Assembly: GCF_007991655.1 (NCBI RefSeq)
Contig: NZ_BJYT01000008.1
Coordinates: forward strand, 62,001-126,000
DNA from: Segetibacter aerophilus
Lineage (GTDB): Bacteria > Bacteroidota > Bacteroidia > Chitinophagales > Chitinophagaceae
Length of the DNA stretch: 64,000 nucleotides
Direction: 5' to 3'
Shown: in pieces, positions 42,340 to 51,501 of the stretch
Numbering within the stretch: the first letter of the stretch is position 1
Layout of the letters: each line of letters begins with the position of its first letter
Position numbers and translations under genes: made by a program
Notes under the pieces: generated by a model
The model's input: the letters and a program-made list of their open reading frames with translations, nothing else
Told to the model about the DNA's origin: nothing
The model's database searches: none

Positions 42340-42525
42340 CTAACAAGCTTCTAAAAGAATAGGCTCTTCCAATTCATCAACTGCTTTTTGAAACTCTTTA
42401 CTACTAGCAGTTCTTCCTTTAAAGTTTTTAATTTCCTCATAGTGTTGACGGCTCAAATTGTTCAAATAAATAATATTGAAAACACCGGAGACAACAAGTG
42501 CCAAGCAGAAGTAAAGTAGGATCAT
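42340..42525 (-). CDS. Small single-helix membrane protein, doubtful (61 aa)
   Basis: The frame runs from ATG 42525. An N-terminal hydrophobic helix (residues 2-22, MILLYFCLALVVSGVFNIIY) is followed by a charged amphipathic part (NNLSRQHYEEIKNFKGR, KEFQKAVDELEEP). The design fits a small anchored protein, but length and lack of recognised relatives leave real doubt. It stands alone between the tRNA-Ser and the exopolysaccharide operon, on the opposite strand. Confidence 0.4.
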   Translation of the reverse strand: MILLYFCLALVVSGVFNIIYLNNLSRQHYEEIKNFKGRTASSKEFQKAVDELEEPILLEAC

Positions 42526-43284
42526 AATAGTAGTTTTACTAGTTGGATTAGTGTTTAAAATAGTTAAAAATTGCTCCTTCTTGAAGGTGGAATTACTAGT
42601 TCACACCTTTTATTTAAAATAATAATTCAACCTCTTGTATAAGGATTAAATTTAATTTTAAAGGCAGATTTCTGCAAGCACCCAAGCATGATAGCGTATT
42701 AAATTTTAATTAAAACGTCGTCATTTATTTTATTATTGTTACTACGTCCTTTTCATTCTGTAAAAAGATATTAGGCTCACTACTACAAATTTTTATTATT
42801 AGGTTTTAACTATCGCATCTCAAATTCTACTAATACTTTTATGATTTAGTCAGATCAATTCAGGTAATGCTTTCCGATTGCGTAAATAGCTCTCCAACTC
42901 TTAATATTTCACCTGTTTATTAAATAGTCCGTTCATCTGCGTTTTAGCGAGGTGTATTTACGCCTACTTTCTCTCTTGTTCCTATTATAGTATCCTACTC
43001 TGTGGACAGACAGTTTCTTTTGGCACTTGTCCTTTGTCCCTATTTTAAAACATTTGTCTCTTTTTGGGAAAAAAATAAAATAAATACAACTTCTCGTCGT
43101 TTCATAGTGCAGTGTAGGGCTTTTCTTGTTGCAACATTATCTGGTTTCCATTCCAGAGATCTTCTATGTTTCAACCCTTTGAAATAAGTCAACAATACCT
43201 AAGTAATAAAAGCCCATCTTTTTGGGTTGATGGGAGTAAGGTGGCGAAGCTTTGTACAAATTTTATCTAAAGAAATTCTTTTTA
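42526..43284 (+). other. Leader and regulatory region of the exopolysaccharide operon
   Basis: About 760 bp without a convincing gene. It is A/T-rich and must hold the promoter and a long leader of the Wza-like gene. The last 60 bp carry a hairpin (CCCAT 43213-43217 with ATGGG 43230-43234) and the motif TGGCGAAGCT (43242-43251), shared with 63948-63957. Confidence 0.6.
43228..43260 (+). repeat. Leader motif of the exopolysaccharide operon, copy 1
   Basis: This 33-base stretch matches 63934-63966 at 24 positions without gaps, with TGGCGAAGCT identical. It lies 25 bp before the start codon of the Wza-like gene. Its core resembles the GGCGGTAGC ops element that recruits RfaH-type NusG paralogs to polysaccharide operons; that link is inference. 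Confidence 0.5.
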
Positions 43285-44097
43285 ATGAAATACTATTTGG
43301 TTAGAGGTTTTAGACTTGAAATGGTAGTGTTTATCATCTCAGGCCTGTCTTTGTTTGCTTCGTGTATTGATGCAAAAAAAGCCATTTATTTTAATAATGT
43401 GCAGGACAGCAGCTTCACCTCTATAGGCGAAGATTTACAACCAGTTATTCAAAAAAACGATCTGCTTAGTATTACCGTTAGCAGTTTAAACCCTGAAGCA
43501 ACCCTCATCTTCAATACCTCAAATACTGCTGTATCAGCCTCCTCAAATTCCCCATCAGGTGCTTCATCTAGCACGAGTCAAAGTGGCGGTTACTTAGTAA
43601 GCCAGGAAGGAACTGTCCTTTTTCCAATACTGGGAAATGTTACGGCTGCGGGACTAACAAAGAAAGCACTAACAGATAAGATCGCGAAGATGCTTGTAGA
43701 TAAAAAACTCTTGATAGATCCTATTGTAAATATTCGTTTTTTAAACTTTAGGGTAACTGTACTAGGCGAAGTAGCCCGGCCAACAGTAGTTAATGTAGCA
43801 AATGAAAAAATTTCCGTTTTAGAAGCGATAGGTCTCGCAGGTGATCTCACCATATATTCTAAACGAGACAATGTTTTATTGATAAGAGAAGAAGGGGGCA
43901 GAAAAGTAACTAAACGACTAAACCTAAATGGGTCTGAAATACTAAGTTCTCCTTATTATTATCTAAAAACAAACGATATTATATATGCAGAGCCGAATAA
44001 CTCGAAGATTGCCTCCGTGAGTAGTTCAAGGCAAATCCTTCCCATTGTTCTTAGTGCTTTATCCTTAGTATCTATCATTCTTACCAGAATATTTTAA
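43285..44097 (+). CDS. Polysaccharide export protein (Wza-like outer-membrane lipoprotein)
   Basis: It forms the outer-membrane secretin-like channel for capsule/EPS export, 270 residues. The signal is a lipoprotein type: RLEMVVFIISGLSLFASC with lipidated Cys in FASC. A Poly_export domain (about 45-150) contains IQKNDLLSITVSSLNPEA, YLVSQEGTVLFPILGNV, and an SLBB domain follows (about 155-240, FRVTVLGEVARPTVVNV). A C-terminal hydrophobic helix (about 250-270, SSRQILPIVLSALSLVSIIL) may cross the outer membrane as in Wza. I start at ATG 43285; the TTG at 43252 overlaps the leader motif. It is the first gene of the polysaccharide operon. Confidence 0.92.
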   Translation: MKYYLVRGFRLEMVVFIISGLSLFASCIDAKKAIYFNNVQDSSFTSIGEDLQPVIQKNDLLSITVSSLNPEATLIFNTSNTAVSASSNSPSGASSSTSQSGGYLVSQEGTVLFPILGNVTAAGLTKKALTDKIAKMLVDKKLLIDPIVNIRFLNFRVTVLGEVARPTVVNVANEKISVLEAIGLAGDLTIYSKRDNVLLIREEGGRKVTKRLNLNGSEILSSPYYYLKTNDIIYAEPNNSKIASVSSSRQILPIVLSALSLVSIILTRIF

Positions 44098-44109
44098 AAT
44101 CCAATTTCT

Positions 44110-46455
44110 ATGCAAACCACAAGCAATAATAAAATTCACAAAGATGATGCTGAAGAAGATGTAGATTTTTCGGCTATCATCTTTAAATATATCGTCTACT
44201 GGCCAATATTTCTTGTATTGATCGTTGTAACCTCCATCACAGCTTTTATCTACTTACGCTATACTGTACCTATTTATGAAGTATCTGCTTCTATACTGGT
44301 AAAAGATGAGAAAAAAGGAATTGATGGTTCTAGTATAATGGAGTCGCTAGACATGTTTGGGTCGAAGAAGATTGTAGAGAATGAGTTGGAAGTCTTGCAG
44401 TCAAAAGACCTGCTGATGCAGGTGGTGAACAACCTTAAGTTATATGCACCGGTTTACGAGGAAGGACGGATAAAAGATCGTCCTGCTTATATTATTTCTC
44501 CGGTTACAGTAGAACTAAAACATCCTGAGAGTGTCAGGCAAGTTCAAAAAATAAAGTTTGTATTCAGTAAGGGTAGTACTATTAAAGTTACAAATAAAAA
44601 ATATGCACTTAATCAATGGTTAACAATAGGAAAAGACACACTTAGGTTTATACAAAACAAAAATTACGAAGCGCCGGAAATCGAAAAACCATTGTATGTA
44701 TCTATATCCAACGCTAAAGCGGTAGTAGAAAGCTTACATCAGCAGATCCTGGTGTCTTCCGTTAACAAACAAGCTACTGTTATTCATTTTGAATTAAAAG
44801 ATGCTATCCCTAAAAGGGGAGAAGATATCATAAACGAATTAATTACGGTTTACAATAAAGCAGCTCTTACTGATAAAAATATTCTAGCTGCCAACACACT
44901 TGCTTTTGTCGAAAACAGGTTAGGAAGCGTCGTTAAAGAGTTGAGCCAGGTAGAAGGTGATATTGAAAAATTTAAAAGCAAGAAAGGTATTGTTGATATT
45001 AGCCAACAAGGCAAAATGTTTCTTGACAACGTAGGAACCAATGATCAGAAAGTTGTTGAGATCAATATGCAGTTAGCTGTACTCGACCAGGTTGAAAAGT
45101 ACGTGGTTTCAAGAAATGAACAGGCCGGCATCGTTCCTTCAACGCTTGGCATTAATGATCCTGTTCTTACACAATTGTTGCAAACACTTTATGAGTTACA
45201 ACTGCAAAATGAAAAACTGCGGAAGACAACAGGAGAAAATAATCCAGCTCTGATAGGACTGCAAGACCAAATAGAAAAAGTTCGACCAAATATTTTGGAA
45301 AATGTGCGGAACCAACGTAACAGTCTTATAGCGGGCAAAAATACTTTGACAATAAATAGTAACAAGTACACTTCTCAGTTAAAGAATGTACCACAAAATG
45401 AGAAAGAGTTATTGGAAATCAGCAGGGAACAGGCAATAAAAAATAACATCTATACTTTCTTGTTACAAAAACGCGAGGAGACAGCCCTTTCGTTTGCTTC
45501 CGCGGTTGCTGATAGCAGGGTGATCGACATAGCAAAATCTTCTCTTTTGCCTGTTAGTCCAAAAAAGTTTATAGTTTATCTCATTGCTATTGCTGCTGCT
45601 ATAGCTCTTGGTTCTGGGTTTTTATTTGCAAAAGAAATGTTGAATCAAAATATTTTGTTCAGAGGCGAAATAGAAAAAGCAGTATCGTGGCCAATAATAG
45701 GAGAACTGTCATTAAACGACACGGCAGAACCAATCGTTATCGGCGAGGGAAACAGAAATGCAATTTCAGAACAACTAAGGCAAATGAGAACAAGCCTTGA
45801 CTTTTTGGGAATAAACGAAACAAAGAAAAAAATACTGGTTACGTCTACCATTTCAGGAGAAGGGAAAAGTTTTGTATCACTTAATCTAGCGGTGAGTTTG
45901 TCACTTACTGGCAAGAAGGTAGTGTTGTTGGAGATGGATCTTCGTAAGCCGAAGTTGAGTCCTGTCTTAAATATCAGCTCAGACAAAGGCATCAGTAATT
46001 ACCTAATCGGCAAGGCGGAAGTAGAAGAGATTATCAAGACGACAACAGTGAACGAAAACCTTTATTTTATTTCTTCAGGACCTATACCTCCAAATCCTTC
46101 TGAGTTGATATTGAATGGAAGGATTCACGATTTGTTGGAGTATCTATCACAAGCCTTTGATTACATTATCATTGATACGGCCCCCGTTGCACCGGTGGCA
46201 GACGCACATATCTTATCCAAGTTTTGCGATGCTACCTTGTATATTATTCGTCATGGGTACACACCTAAAATACACGTAAAAAGATTGGAAGAAAACAACA
46301 AGGTACGAGGCTTAAAAAATGTTGCTATTATTTTCAATGGATTGAAAGGAAGGGGTTTTGGGAAGTATAGTAATAATTATGGATACGGATACGCCTACGG
46401 ATACGGATATGGAGAGATCGAAGTGAACAGCAAGAAAGTTAAGACGACAGCTTAA
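44110..46455 (+). CDS. Polysaccharide co-polymerase/tyrosine autokinase (Wzc-like)
   Basis: It controls polymer length and export with Wza. The 781-residue product has a Wzz domain (two membrane helices, at about 25-47 and 475-495), long periplasmic coiled coils, and a cytoplasmic BY-kinase domain with Walker A ISGEGKSFVSL (about 581-592), Walker A' VVLLEMDLRKPKL and Walker B DYIIIDTAPVAPVADA. The C-terminal tail has a tyrosine cluster (YSNNYGYGYAYGYGYGE, about 755-772), the usual autophosphorylation region. The gene is 12 bp after the Wza-like gene. Confidence 0.94.
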   Translation: MQTTSNNKIHKDDAEEDVDFSAIIFKYIVYWPIFLVLIVVTSITAFIYLRYTVPIYEVSASILVKDEKKGIDGSSIMESLDMFGSKKIVENELEVLQSKDLLMQVVNNLKLYAPVYEEGRIKDRPAYIISPVTVELKHPESVRQVQKIKFVFSKGSTIKVTNKKYALNQWLTIGKDTLRFIQNKNYEAPEIEKPLYVSISNAKAVVESLHQQILVSSVNKQATVIHFELKDAIPKRGEDIINELITVYNKAALTDKNILAANTLAFVENRLGSVVKELSQVEGDIEKFKSKKGIVDISQQGKMFLDNVGTNDQKVVEINMQLAVLDQVEKYVVSRNEQAGIVPSTLGINDPVLTQLLQTLYELQLQNEKLRKTTGENNPALIGLQDQIEKVRPNILENVRNQRNSLIAGKNTLTINSNKYTSQLKNVPQNEKELLEISREQAIKNNIYTFLLQKREETALSFASAVADSRVIDIAKSSLLPVSPKKFIVYLIAIAAAIALGSGFLFAKEMLNQNILFRGEIEKAVSWPIIGELSLNDTAEPIVIGEGNRNAISEQLRQMRTSLDFLGINETKKKILVTSTISGEGKSFVSLNLAVSLSLTGKKVVLLEMDLRKPKLSPVLNISSDKGISNYLIGKAEVEEIIKTTTVNENLYFISSGPIPPNPSELILNGRIHDLLEYLSQAFDYIIIDTAPVAPVADAHILSKFCDATLYIIRHGYTPKIHVKRLEENNKVRGLKNVAIIFNGLKGRGFGKYSNNYGYGYAYGYGYGEIEVNSKKVKTTA

Positions 46456-46558
46456 GGCTTTGCTATCGGATTAGAAAGAAATAGTGAAATTAATGTTTTG
46501 TAATAACCCGGGCTGAGATTGAATTATTATCAGCTAATTAAAGAGAATAAAGACGGAG

Positions 46559-47920
46559 ATGTATTCATATTTGACCATTAAATTTAGCCGCTTTTTCAAA
46601 ACGGGGAATGAGAGGTCTCGAGTTATCAGGAATAATTTGCTTATTTCATTTGCAGTAAAAGGAGGAAGTATACTTATCGGATTAATACTTATACCGCTAA
46701 CGATAAATTATATTAACGCAGAGCAGTACGGCATCTGGCTAACAATAAGCTCCATTATTAGTTGGATGAGTTTTTTTGATATAGGAATGGGTAACGGGCT
46801 TAGAAATAAATTGACTCAATGCCTGGCTTTAGAAGACTATGAGGAGGCTAACAAATTTGTAAGTACTGCCTACGTAACATTTTCGATTATTGGTTTTGTG
46901 GTTTTTATAGTTTTTTATACTCTTAGCGCTTTTTTTGACTGGAGTTCAATATTAAATATTCATTCTCAAGCCCCAGATATAGTTCGCAATTGTATAGTAG
47001 TTGTGCTAGGGGGCTTTTGTATTCAGTTCACTATACAAACAATAAACACAGTCTTATTAGCGATACATCAAAATGCTAAATCATCTGTTATAACCTTTAT
47101 AGGGCAAGTTATTATCCTAATTACTATTTACATTCTAACTCATTGCGTACCGGGAAGTTTAATAATATTAGTAACAGTACTAACGGTCATACCAATCATC
47201 GTAATGATGTTTGCAAGTCTGTTTCTTTACAGACACAGGCTGCGGAGCTTTCGTCCTAGATGGAAGAACATACATGTAAATTATGTTAGAAGCCTATTAA
47301 ATCTTGGTGGAGTTTTCTTCGTTATACAAATAGGAGCCCTAATACTTTTTCAAACTGACAATATTATCATAACCCGTATTCTTGGTCCAAAGGCAGTTAC
47401 AACCTTCAACGTATCTTATAAATTATTTTCCGCTTTTACTATGGTTTTTTCTATAATAGTTACTCCTTATTGGAGCGCATTTACGGATGCATATGCAAAA
47501 CAAGATTTTAGCTGGATGAGTAAAAGTATCAAAAGCTTAAGACAAATATGGTTGGTGCTATCATTGGCAACGCTGGTGTTGCTAACATTTTCTAAGGTTA
47601 TTTATGGAACGTGGTTAGGTAACACTGTTGCTATACCTATTTCGCTTTCTTTTGCTATGGCTGCCTATGTAATTGTCTTTGTATGGCAAACATTGCATGT
47701 ATATATGCTGAATGGAATAGGCAAGGTAAGACTTCAGTTAATTTTAGTAGTAGCAAGCGCTATAATTAATATACCGTTAGCTGTTTTTTTGGGCAAGAAA
47801 TTTGGGCTAGCAGGAATAATTAGCGCAAATACAATTGTTTTTATAGTTATGGGCGTTGTATTTTCTATACAAGTTCAAAAAATACTTACCCAAAAGGCAG
47901 AAGGAATCTGGAACCGTTAA
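46559..47920 (+). CDS. Oligosaccharide flippase (Wzx-like, polysaccharide biosynthesis MATE/MOP fold)
   Basis: It moves lipid-linked repeat units across the inner membrane. The 453 residues form about 12-14 membrane helices, with the typical start FAVKGGSILIGLILIPLTIN and the conserved pattern INAEQYGIWLTISSIISWMSFFDIGMGNGLRNKL (about 50-82; key residues E, Y, G, D, G, N). This belongs to the MOP flippase superfamily used in O-antigen and capsule systems. It is followed 9 bp later by an acetyltransferase and is part of the plus-strand polysaccharide run. Confidence 0.9.
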   Translation: MYSYLTIKFSRFFKTGNERSRVIRNNLLISFAVKGGSILIGLILIPLTINYINAEQYGIWLTISSIISWMSFFDIGMGNGLRNKLTQCLALEDYEEANKFVSTAYVTFSIIGFVVFIVFYTLSAFFDWSSILNIHSQAPDIVRNCIVVVLGGFCIQFTIQTINTVLLAIHQNAKSSVITFIGQVIILITIYILTHCVPGSLIILVTVLTVIPIIVMMFASLFLYRHRLRSFRPRWKNIHVNYVRSLLNLGGVFFVIQIGALILFQTDNIIITRILGPKAVTTFNVSYKLFSAFTMVFSIIVTPYWSAFTDAYAKQDFSWMSKSIKSLRQIWLVLSLATLVLLTFSKVIYGTWLGNTVAIPISLSFAMAAYVIVFVWQTLHVYMLNGIGKVRLQLILVVASAIINIPLAVFLGKKFGLAGIISANTIVFIVMGVVFSIQVQKILTQKAEGIWNR

Positions 47921-47929
47921 TTAAGGAAC

Positions 47930-48580
47930 ATGAAATTGTTGAAAAACCTGTATCATTTATTTAAAGTTTTGTATAAAAAGGATATCCATTGGAACTACTA
48001 TGCGAGTAAGGAAGATCAAACTACTATCGATAAAAATGCCCGCGTGCATAAAGTTCATTTTTTTTATGACGTTGTTGTAGAAAAAGGAACAGCTATAGGA
48101 CCTAATGCCCGAATATCTTTTGCAACTATAGGCAAGTTTTGTTCCTTGGGGCCTAACCTGGTTTGTGGCTGGGGTATTCATCCATTACATGGAATCTCAA
48201 CTTCTCCAGTGTTTTATTCAACGTTAAAACAGGCTGGTTTTACCTATAGTCAAACGGACAAAATTCAAGAAAGAAAACCTGTGAGAATTGGGAACGATGT
48301 ATTTATAGGTGCGAATGTAACCATCCTAGATGGAGTAACTATAGGCGATGGCGCAGTAATCGGTGCTGGAGCAGTAGTTTCAAAGGATATTCCCCCTTAC
48401 GCTATTGCAGTTGGATGCCCTATTAAAATTTTAAGGTACCGGTTTTCTCCCCTGCTAATTGAACAGCTGTTGGTTATTAAATGGTGGGATAAGGATGATG
48501 CAGTATTGAGAAGTGTTGAGAAAAATTTCTTTGAGGTTCAAGGTTTCGTTGACAGCTTTAAAAGCGCTGCAATGGTTTAA
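47930..48580 (+). CDS. Left-handed beta-helix O-acetyltransferase (CatB/XAT-like)
   Basis: It adds an acetyl (or other acyl) group to a sugar, using acyl-CoA. The 216 residues show the hexapeptide repeat of the left-handed beta helix: VVEKGTAIGPNARISFATIG, then RIGNDVFIGANVTILDGVTI, GDGAVIGAGAVVSKDIP and PPYAIAVGCPIKILRY. The FCSLGPNLVCGWGIHPLHG block has the catalytic His of CatB-type enzymes. The last 40 residues carry the C-terminal helix of the family. It should acetylate a residue of the repeat unit. Confidence 0.88.
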   Translation: MKLLKNLYHLFKVLYKKDIHWNYYASKEDQTTIDKNARVHKVHFFYDVVVEKGTAIGPNARISFATIGKFCSLGPNLVCGWGIHPLHGISTSPVFYSTLKQAGFTYSQTDKIQERKPVRIGNDVFIGANVTILDGVTIGDGAVIGAGAVVSKDIPPYAIAVGCPIKILRYRFSPLLIEQLLVIKWWDKDDAVLRSVEKNFFEVQGFVDSFKSAAMV

Positions 48581-48597
48581 ACGAATATAAGATTGAA

Positions 48598-49209
48598 ATG
48601 AAAAAGATATTAATCTTTCCTTTTTTGGTAGTACGCAAGTTGTCTACTTACATCGTTTTAATGTTTAGCACTATTCACAACCTCATACAAATTTTTAAAA
48701 ATAATGTTGAATATATTTCTTATCCAAAAATAACAGGGCGTATCGAGCTCAAGAATAAAGGAGAATTTAAGATAGGTAGGAGTGTTCACTTTCAGTGTTC
48801 TTCTACTTCAAACTTTGTGGGACTATTCAAGACTTGTACAGTTTCTGTTACGAAAGGAGCCAAACTTTTTATTGATGACTTCTCGGGATTTTCAGGTATT
48901 TCGATTTTTTGTTCTAATAGTATAAGAATTGGAAAATATGTGAATTGCGGGGGTAACGTAGCGATTTGGGATACTGATTTCCACCCTTTAGAAATGGAAG
49001 CAAGAAGAAAACATGATATAAAGAAAATCGTAACTAGACCAGTTATTATTGAAGACGAAGTTTTTATTGGGGCTAATAGTATAATCTTAAAAGGTGTACA
49101 TATTGGCAAAGGCGCAATCATTGGTGCAGGAAGCGTTGTTTCAAAAAGCATCCCCGGTTTGGAAGTGTGGGGCGGAAATCCAGCCAGATACATTAGAAAA
49201 ACAAGTTAG
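48598..49209 (+). CDS. Left-handed beta-helix acyltransferase (WcaF/maltose-acetyltransferase-like)
   Basis: It is another hexapeptide-repeat transferase, 203 residues. The repeats start at IELKNKGEFKIGRSVHF and run through IRIGKYVNCGGNVAIWD with the catalytic-type His in DTDFHPL, then IIEDEVFIGANSIILKGVHI and GAGSVVSKSIP, and the family end VWGGNPARYIRK. A short hydrophobic N-terminal segment (LIFPFLVVRKLSTYIVLMF) suggests membrane attachment. It is 17 bp after the CatB-like gene; the pair may acetylate different positions. Confidence 0.87.
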   Translation: MKKILIFPFLVVRKLSTYIVLMFSTIHNLIQIFKNNVEYISYPKITGRIELKNKGEFKIGRSVHFQCSSTSNFVGLFKTCTVSVTKGAKLFIDDFSGFSGISIFCSNSIRIGKYVNCGGNVAIWDTDFHPLEMEARRKHDIKKIVTRPVIIEDEVFIGANSIILKGVHIGKGAIIGAGSVVSKSIPGLEVWGGNPARYIRKTS

Positions 49210-49317
49210 ATAAACAATAGAAAAGAAATTAAGTGTAATAAAAATTTTAATAAGAAACCTTCATCCCTTTTATTAGAATGTAGAAATGCTTTCTTATCAA
49301 GGTAAAGGATTACAATA

Positions 49318-50685
49318 ATGTTAGGAGCAATAATCTTTTTTTTAGCAACGATATTTTACAAAACAAAGGAAAGGCGTTTTATCTCTATTTTTCTTTTGTT
49401 TGTTTTGTTGACTTCCTGTTTTCAATTTATACCGGAAGAGTGGATGGTGATACCTTTATTTGGCATTAGAAAAGTGTATGATTGGCTTTTGATTTTCGCC
49501 GCGGTTATCTTTATTTTCAAACCTTCACTATTTTTAAAGTCCGCACTTTGGAAAAGCTTAAAAGGACTTAAAGTATTTTTAGGATTTCTCATTATCATAC
49601 TTTTTTACAGTATTTTTTTTCGTGGGGTAGAAGCCGATGTAAGTATACGGGTTTTTAGAAATTATCTTTTTTTCTTTACGTTATTTATATTTGTTCCTAT
49701 TTCAGAGTCTGATTCTATAAAGGTGTTTAAATATATTGTCTATGGTACCTCGATATCTGCGTTTATTTATTGTTTACAGCCTCTGATTGGACATGCGTTG
49801 CTTAACAATCATGCTGAAGCAAAGTTTGGAGAGGCTGGTATAGCGAGGTACTATAATCTGCCAATTTTTATAGTGCCTGTCGCATTTTTCTTTTTTCTTC
49901 GTAAAAGCTTTTTTTCCATCCAATTTTCAAAGTTGTTTGCATTTGTTTCCTTTTCTGCCATTATTCTTTCTCAACATAGAAGTTTTCTTTTAGCTATAGG
50001 TGCTTGTTTTTTTATTTATTTATTTCTAAGTAAAAGGATTAAGCTCTCATATATGCTTCTGTATGTAACACTGTCGATTTCAATATTCTTAAGCGTGGAT
50101 GTACTTCTAGGCAGTCGTTTTTCAAACGGCTTCAACGAGTTGTCATCCTCCTCCATGAAAACATCTTCAGAAAATTTAAACTCATTAAAAGTTTCAGACC
50201 TTTCAACAAGCGAGTTTAGGTGGTATCATTTCCTAGAGAGATTTCTATTTGTAACTAACAAAACTGAAACAGCATTTTTGGGTATCGGATTAATAACAGA
50301 AGACTCGCGGTTCACCAGCAAGTTGCCTTTCAATATCGGCCTTAGTGATGAGTATGGTAGTACTTATCAAGTTGACACTGGAGACATTGCTTGGTCACCG
50401 TTAATTCTTCAATTTGGTATATTTGGAACAATAGTGCTTGTATTTGTTTATTCTGGTTTTTTTAAAAAGTTTATGTTGCTGAAGGAATATCCGTTAATGC
50501 AAACTGGAATATTATATATTGTTGCTCTTTTTATTACATCTTTTTATTCAGTTTTAATTTTCCTACCTCAAACAATATGTCTATTAATGCTTTTTGTTGC
50601 TTATGCTATTAACGTAGCAAGAAATAAACGAATGAACGTAGAGGTAACCATGCTGGAAGACCAGGATGAGATTGCTTTTATATAA
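49318..50685 (+). CDS. O-antigen polymerase/ligase-like membrane protein (Wzy-like)
   Basis: It should polymerise the undecaprenyl-linked repeat units in the periplasm. The 455 residues contain about 11 membrane helices with a large periplasmic loop at about 270-345 (SDLSTSEFRWYHFLERFLF, TGDIAWSPLILQFGIFG), which fits the Wzy/WaaL fold; Arg and His positions in the loop cannot be assigned with certainty. Sequence identity in this family is low, so the call rests on topology and position between acetyltransferases and glycosyltransferases. It is 108 bp after the upstream gene. Confidence 0.82.
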   Translation: MLGAIIFFLATIFYKTKERRFISIFLLFVLLTSCFQFIPEEWMVIPLFGIRKVYDWLLIFAAVIFIFKPSLFLKSALWKSLKGLKVFLGFLIIILFYSIFFRGVEADVSIRVFRNYLFFFTLFIFVPISESDSIKVFKYIVYGTSISAFIYCLQPLIGHALLNNHAEAKFGEAGIARYYNLPIFIVPVAFFFFLRKSFFSIQFSKLFAFVSFSAIILSQHRSFLLAIGACFFIYLFLSKRIKLSYMLLYVTLSISIFLSVDVLLGSRFSNGFNELSSSSMKTSSENLNSLKVSDLSTSEFRWYHFLERFLFVTNKTETAFLGIGLITEDSRFTSKLPFNIGLSDEYGSTYQVDTGDIAWSPLILQFGIFGTIVLVFVYSGFFKKFMLLKEYPLMQTGILYIVALFITSFYSVLIFLPQTICLLMLFVAYAINVARNKRMNVEVTMLEDQDEIAFI

Positions 50686-50715
50686 ATGTCAAAACAATAC
50701 AAATAAACACCTAGT

Positions 50716-51501
50716 TTGGATAACAACATTTTGGTTTCGATTATAACTCCTTCATATAATCAAGGACAATTCATTGAAGAAACAATTCTTTCGGTGATAG
50801 GTCAAACTTATAAAAGAATTCAGTATATATTAGTGGACGGCTGTTCTAGCGATGATACCATGAAAGTAGTCGAAAAGTATCGAGATAAAATAGATATTGT
50901 TATTCATGAAAAAGATAAAGGCCAGTCTGATGCTATTAATAAGGGATTTAAACTGGCAACAGGTGAGTTAGCTGGGTGGATAAACTCCGATGATATTTTG
51001 GAGCCTAATTGCATAGAGGAAATTGTGAGACTATTTAAACAAAAAAATGATGGCGCTATTTACTATGGCAGCTTGTTAAAAAGGATTGATGGAAAAGGAG
51101 AGCTAATAACTACAAAAAAGTTAAAAGTGCCTAATAAAGGTTTTTTGCTAAACCGTAATTATGATGTTATTCAGCAAGGTTCTTTTTACCCATTACATTT
51201 GCTAAAGAAGATAAATTATCTCGATGAGGATATACATTATTGTATGGATTTGGATCTTTGGCTTAGACTACTAAACCATGGTCCTATCTACTCTTTTGAT
51301 CAAACCCCTATTGCCGCTTTTAGAACCTGGGAAGGTACAAAGACAACAACGGGAATGCTTAAATTTTTAAGGGATATTAAAAGAGTCTTATTACTCAACG
51401 GATCTACCGGTATAACCCGTAATATAATAAAAATATATTATTATAGTTTTAAAAGCAGGGTGAGAAAGGCTCTAATTCCCGTAATCGAATATTCATCATG
51501 A
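50716..51501 (+). CDS. Glycosyltransferase family 2 (GT-A)
   Basis: It transfers a sugar from a nucleotide-sugar onto the growing lipid-linked repeat unit. The GT2 core is clear: VSIITPSYNQGQFIEETILS (about 7-26), YILVDGCSSDDTMKVVEKY, DKGQSDAINKGFKLATGELAGWINSDD (DxD-equivalent NSDD at about 90) and the later MDLDLWLRLL. Start is TTG 50716, the only good start in frame, before which an A/T-rich gap occurs. Its end overlaps the next gene's start by 4 bp (ATGA), so the two are translationally coupled. Confidence 0.92.
   Translation: MDNNILVSIITPSYNQGQFIEETILSVIGQTYKRIQYILVDGCSSDDTMKVVEKYRDKIDIVIHEKDKGQSDAINKGFKLATGELAGWINSDDILEPNCIEEIVRLFKQKNDGAIYYGSLLKRIDGKGELITTKKLKVPNKGFLLNRNYDVIQQGSFYPLHLLKKINYLDEDIHYCMDLDLWLRLLNHGPIYSFDQTPIAAFRTWEGTKTTTGMLKFLRDIKRVLLLNGSTGITRNIIKIYYYSFKSRVRKALIPVIEYSS

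Noticed and set aside
43002-43187. 61-codon open frame in the leader of the exopolysaccharide operon
   Set aside because: Its composition is atypical and it sits within the regulatory region; no family or signal is visible.
46378-46412. Short tandem repeat GGATACGGATAC in the Wzc-like gene
   Set aside because: It encodes the tyrosine/glycine cluster of the kinase tail and is explained by that.
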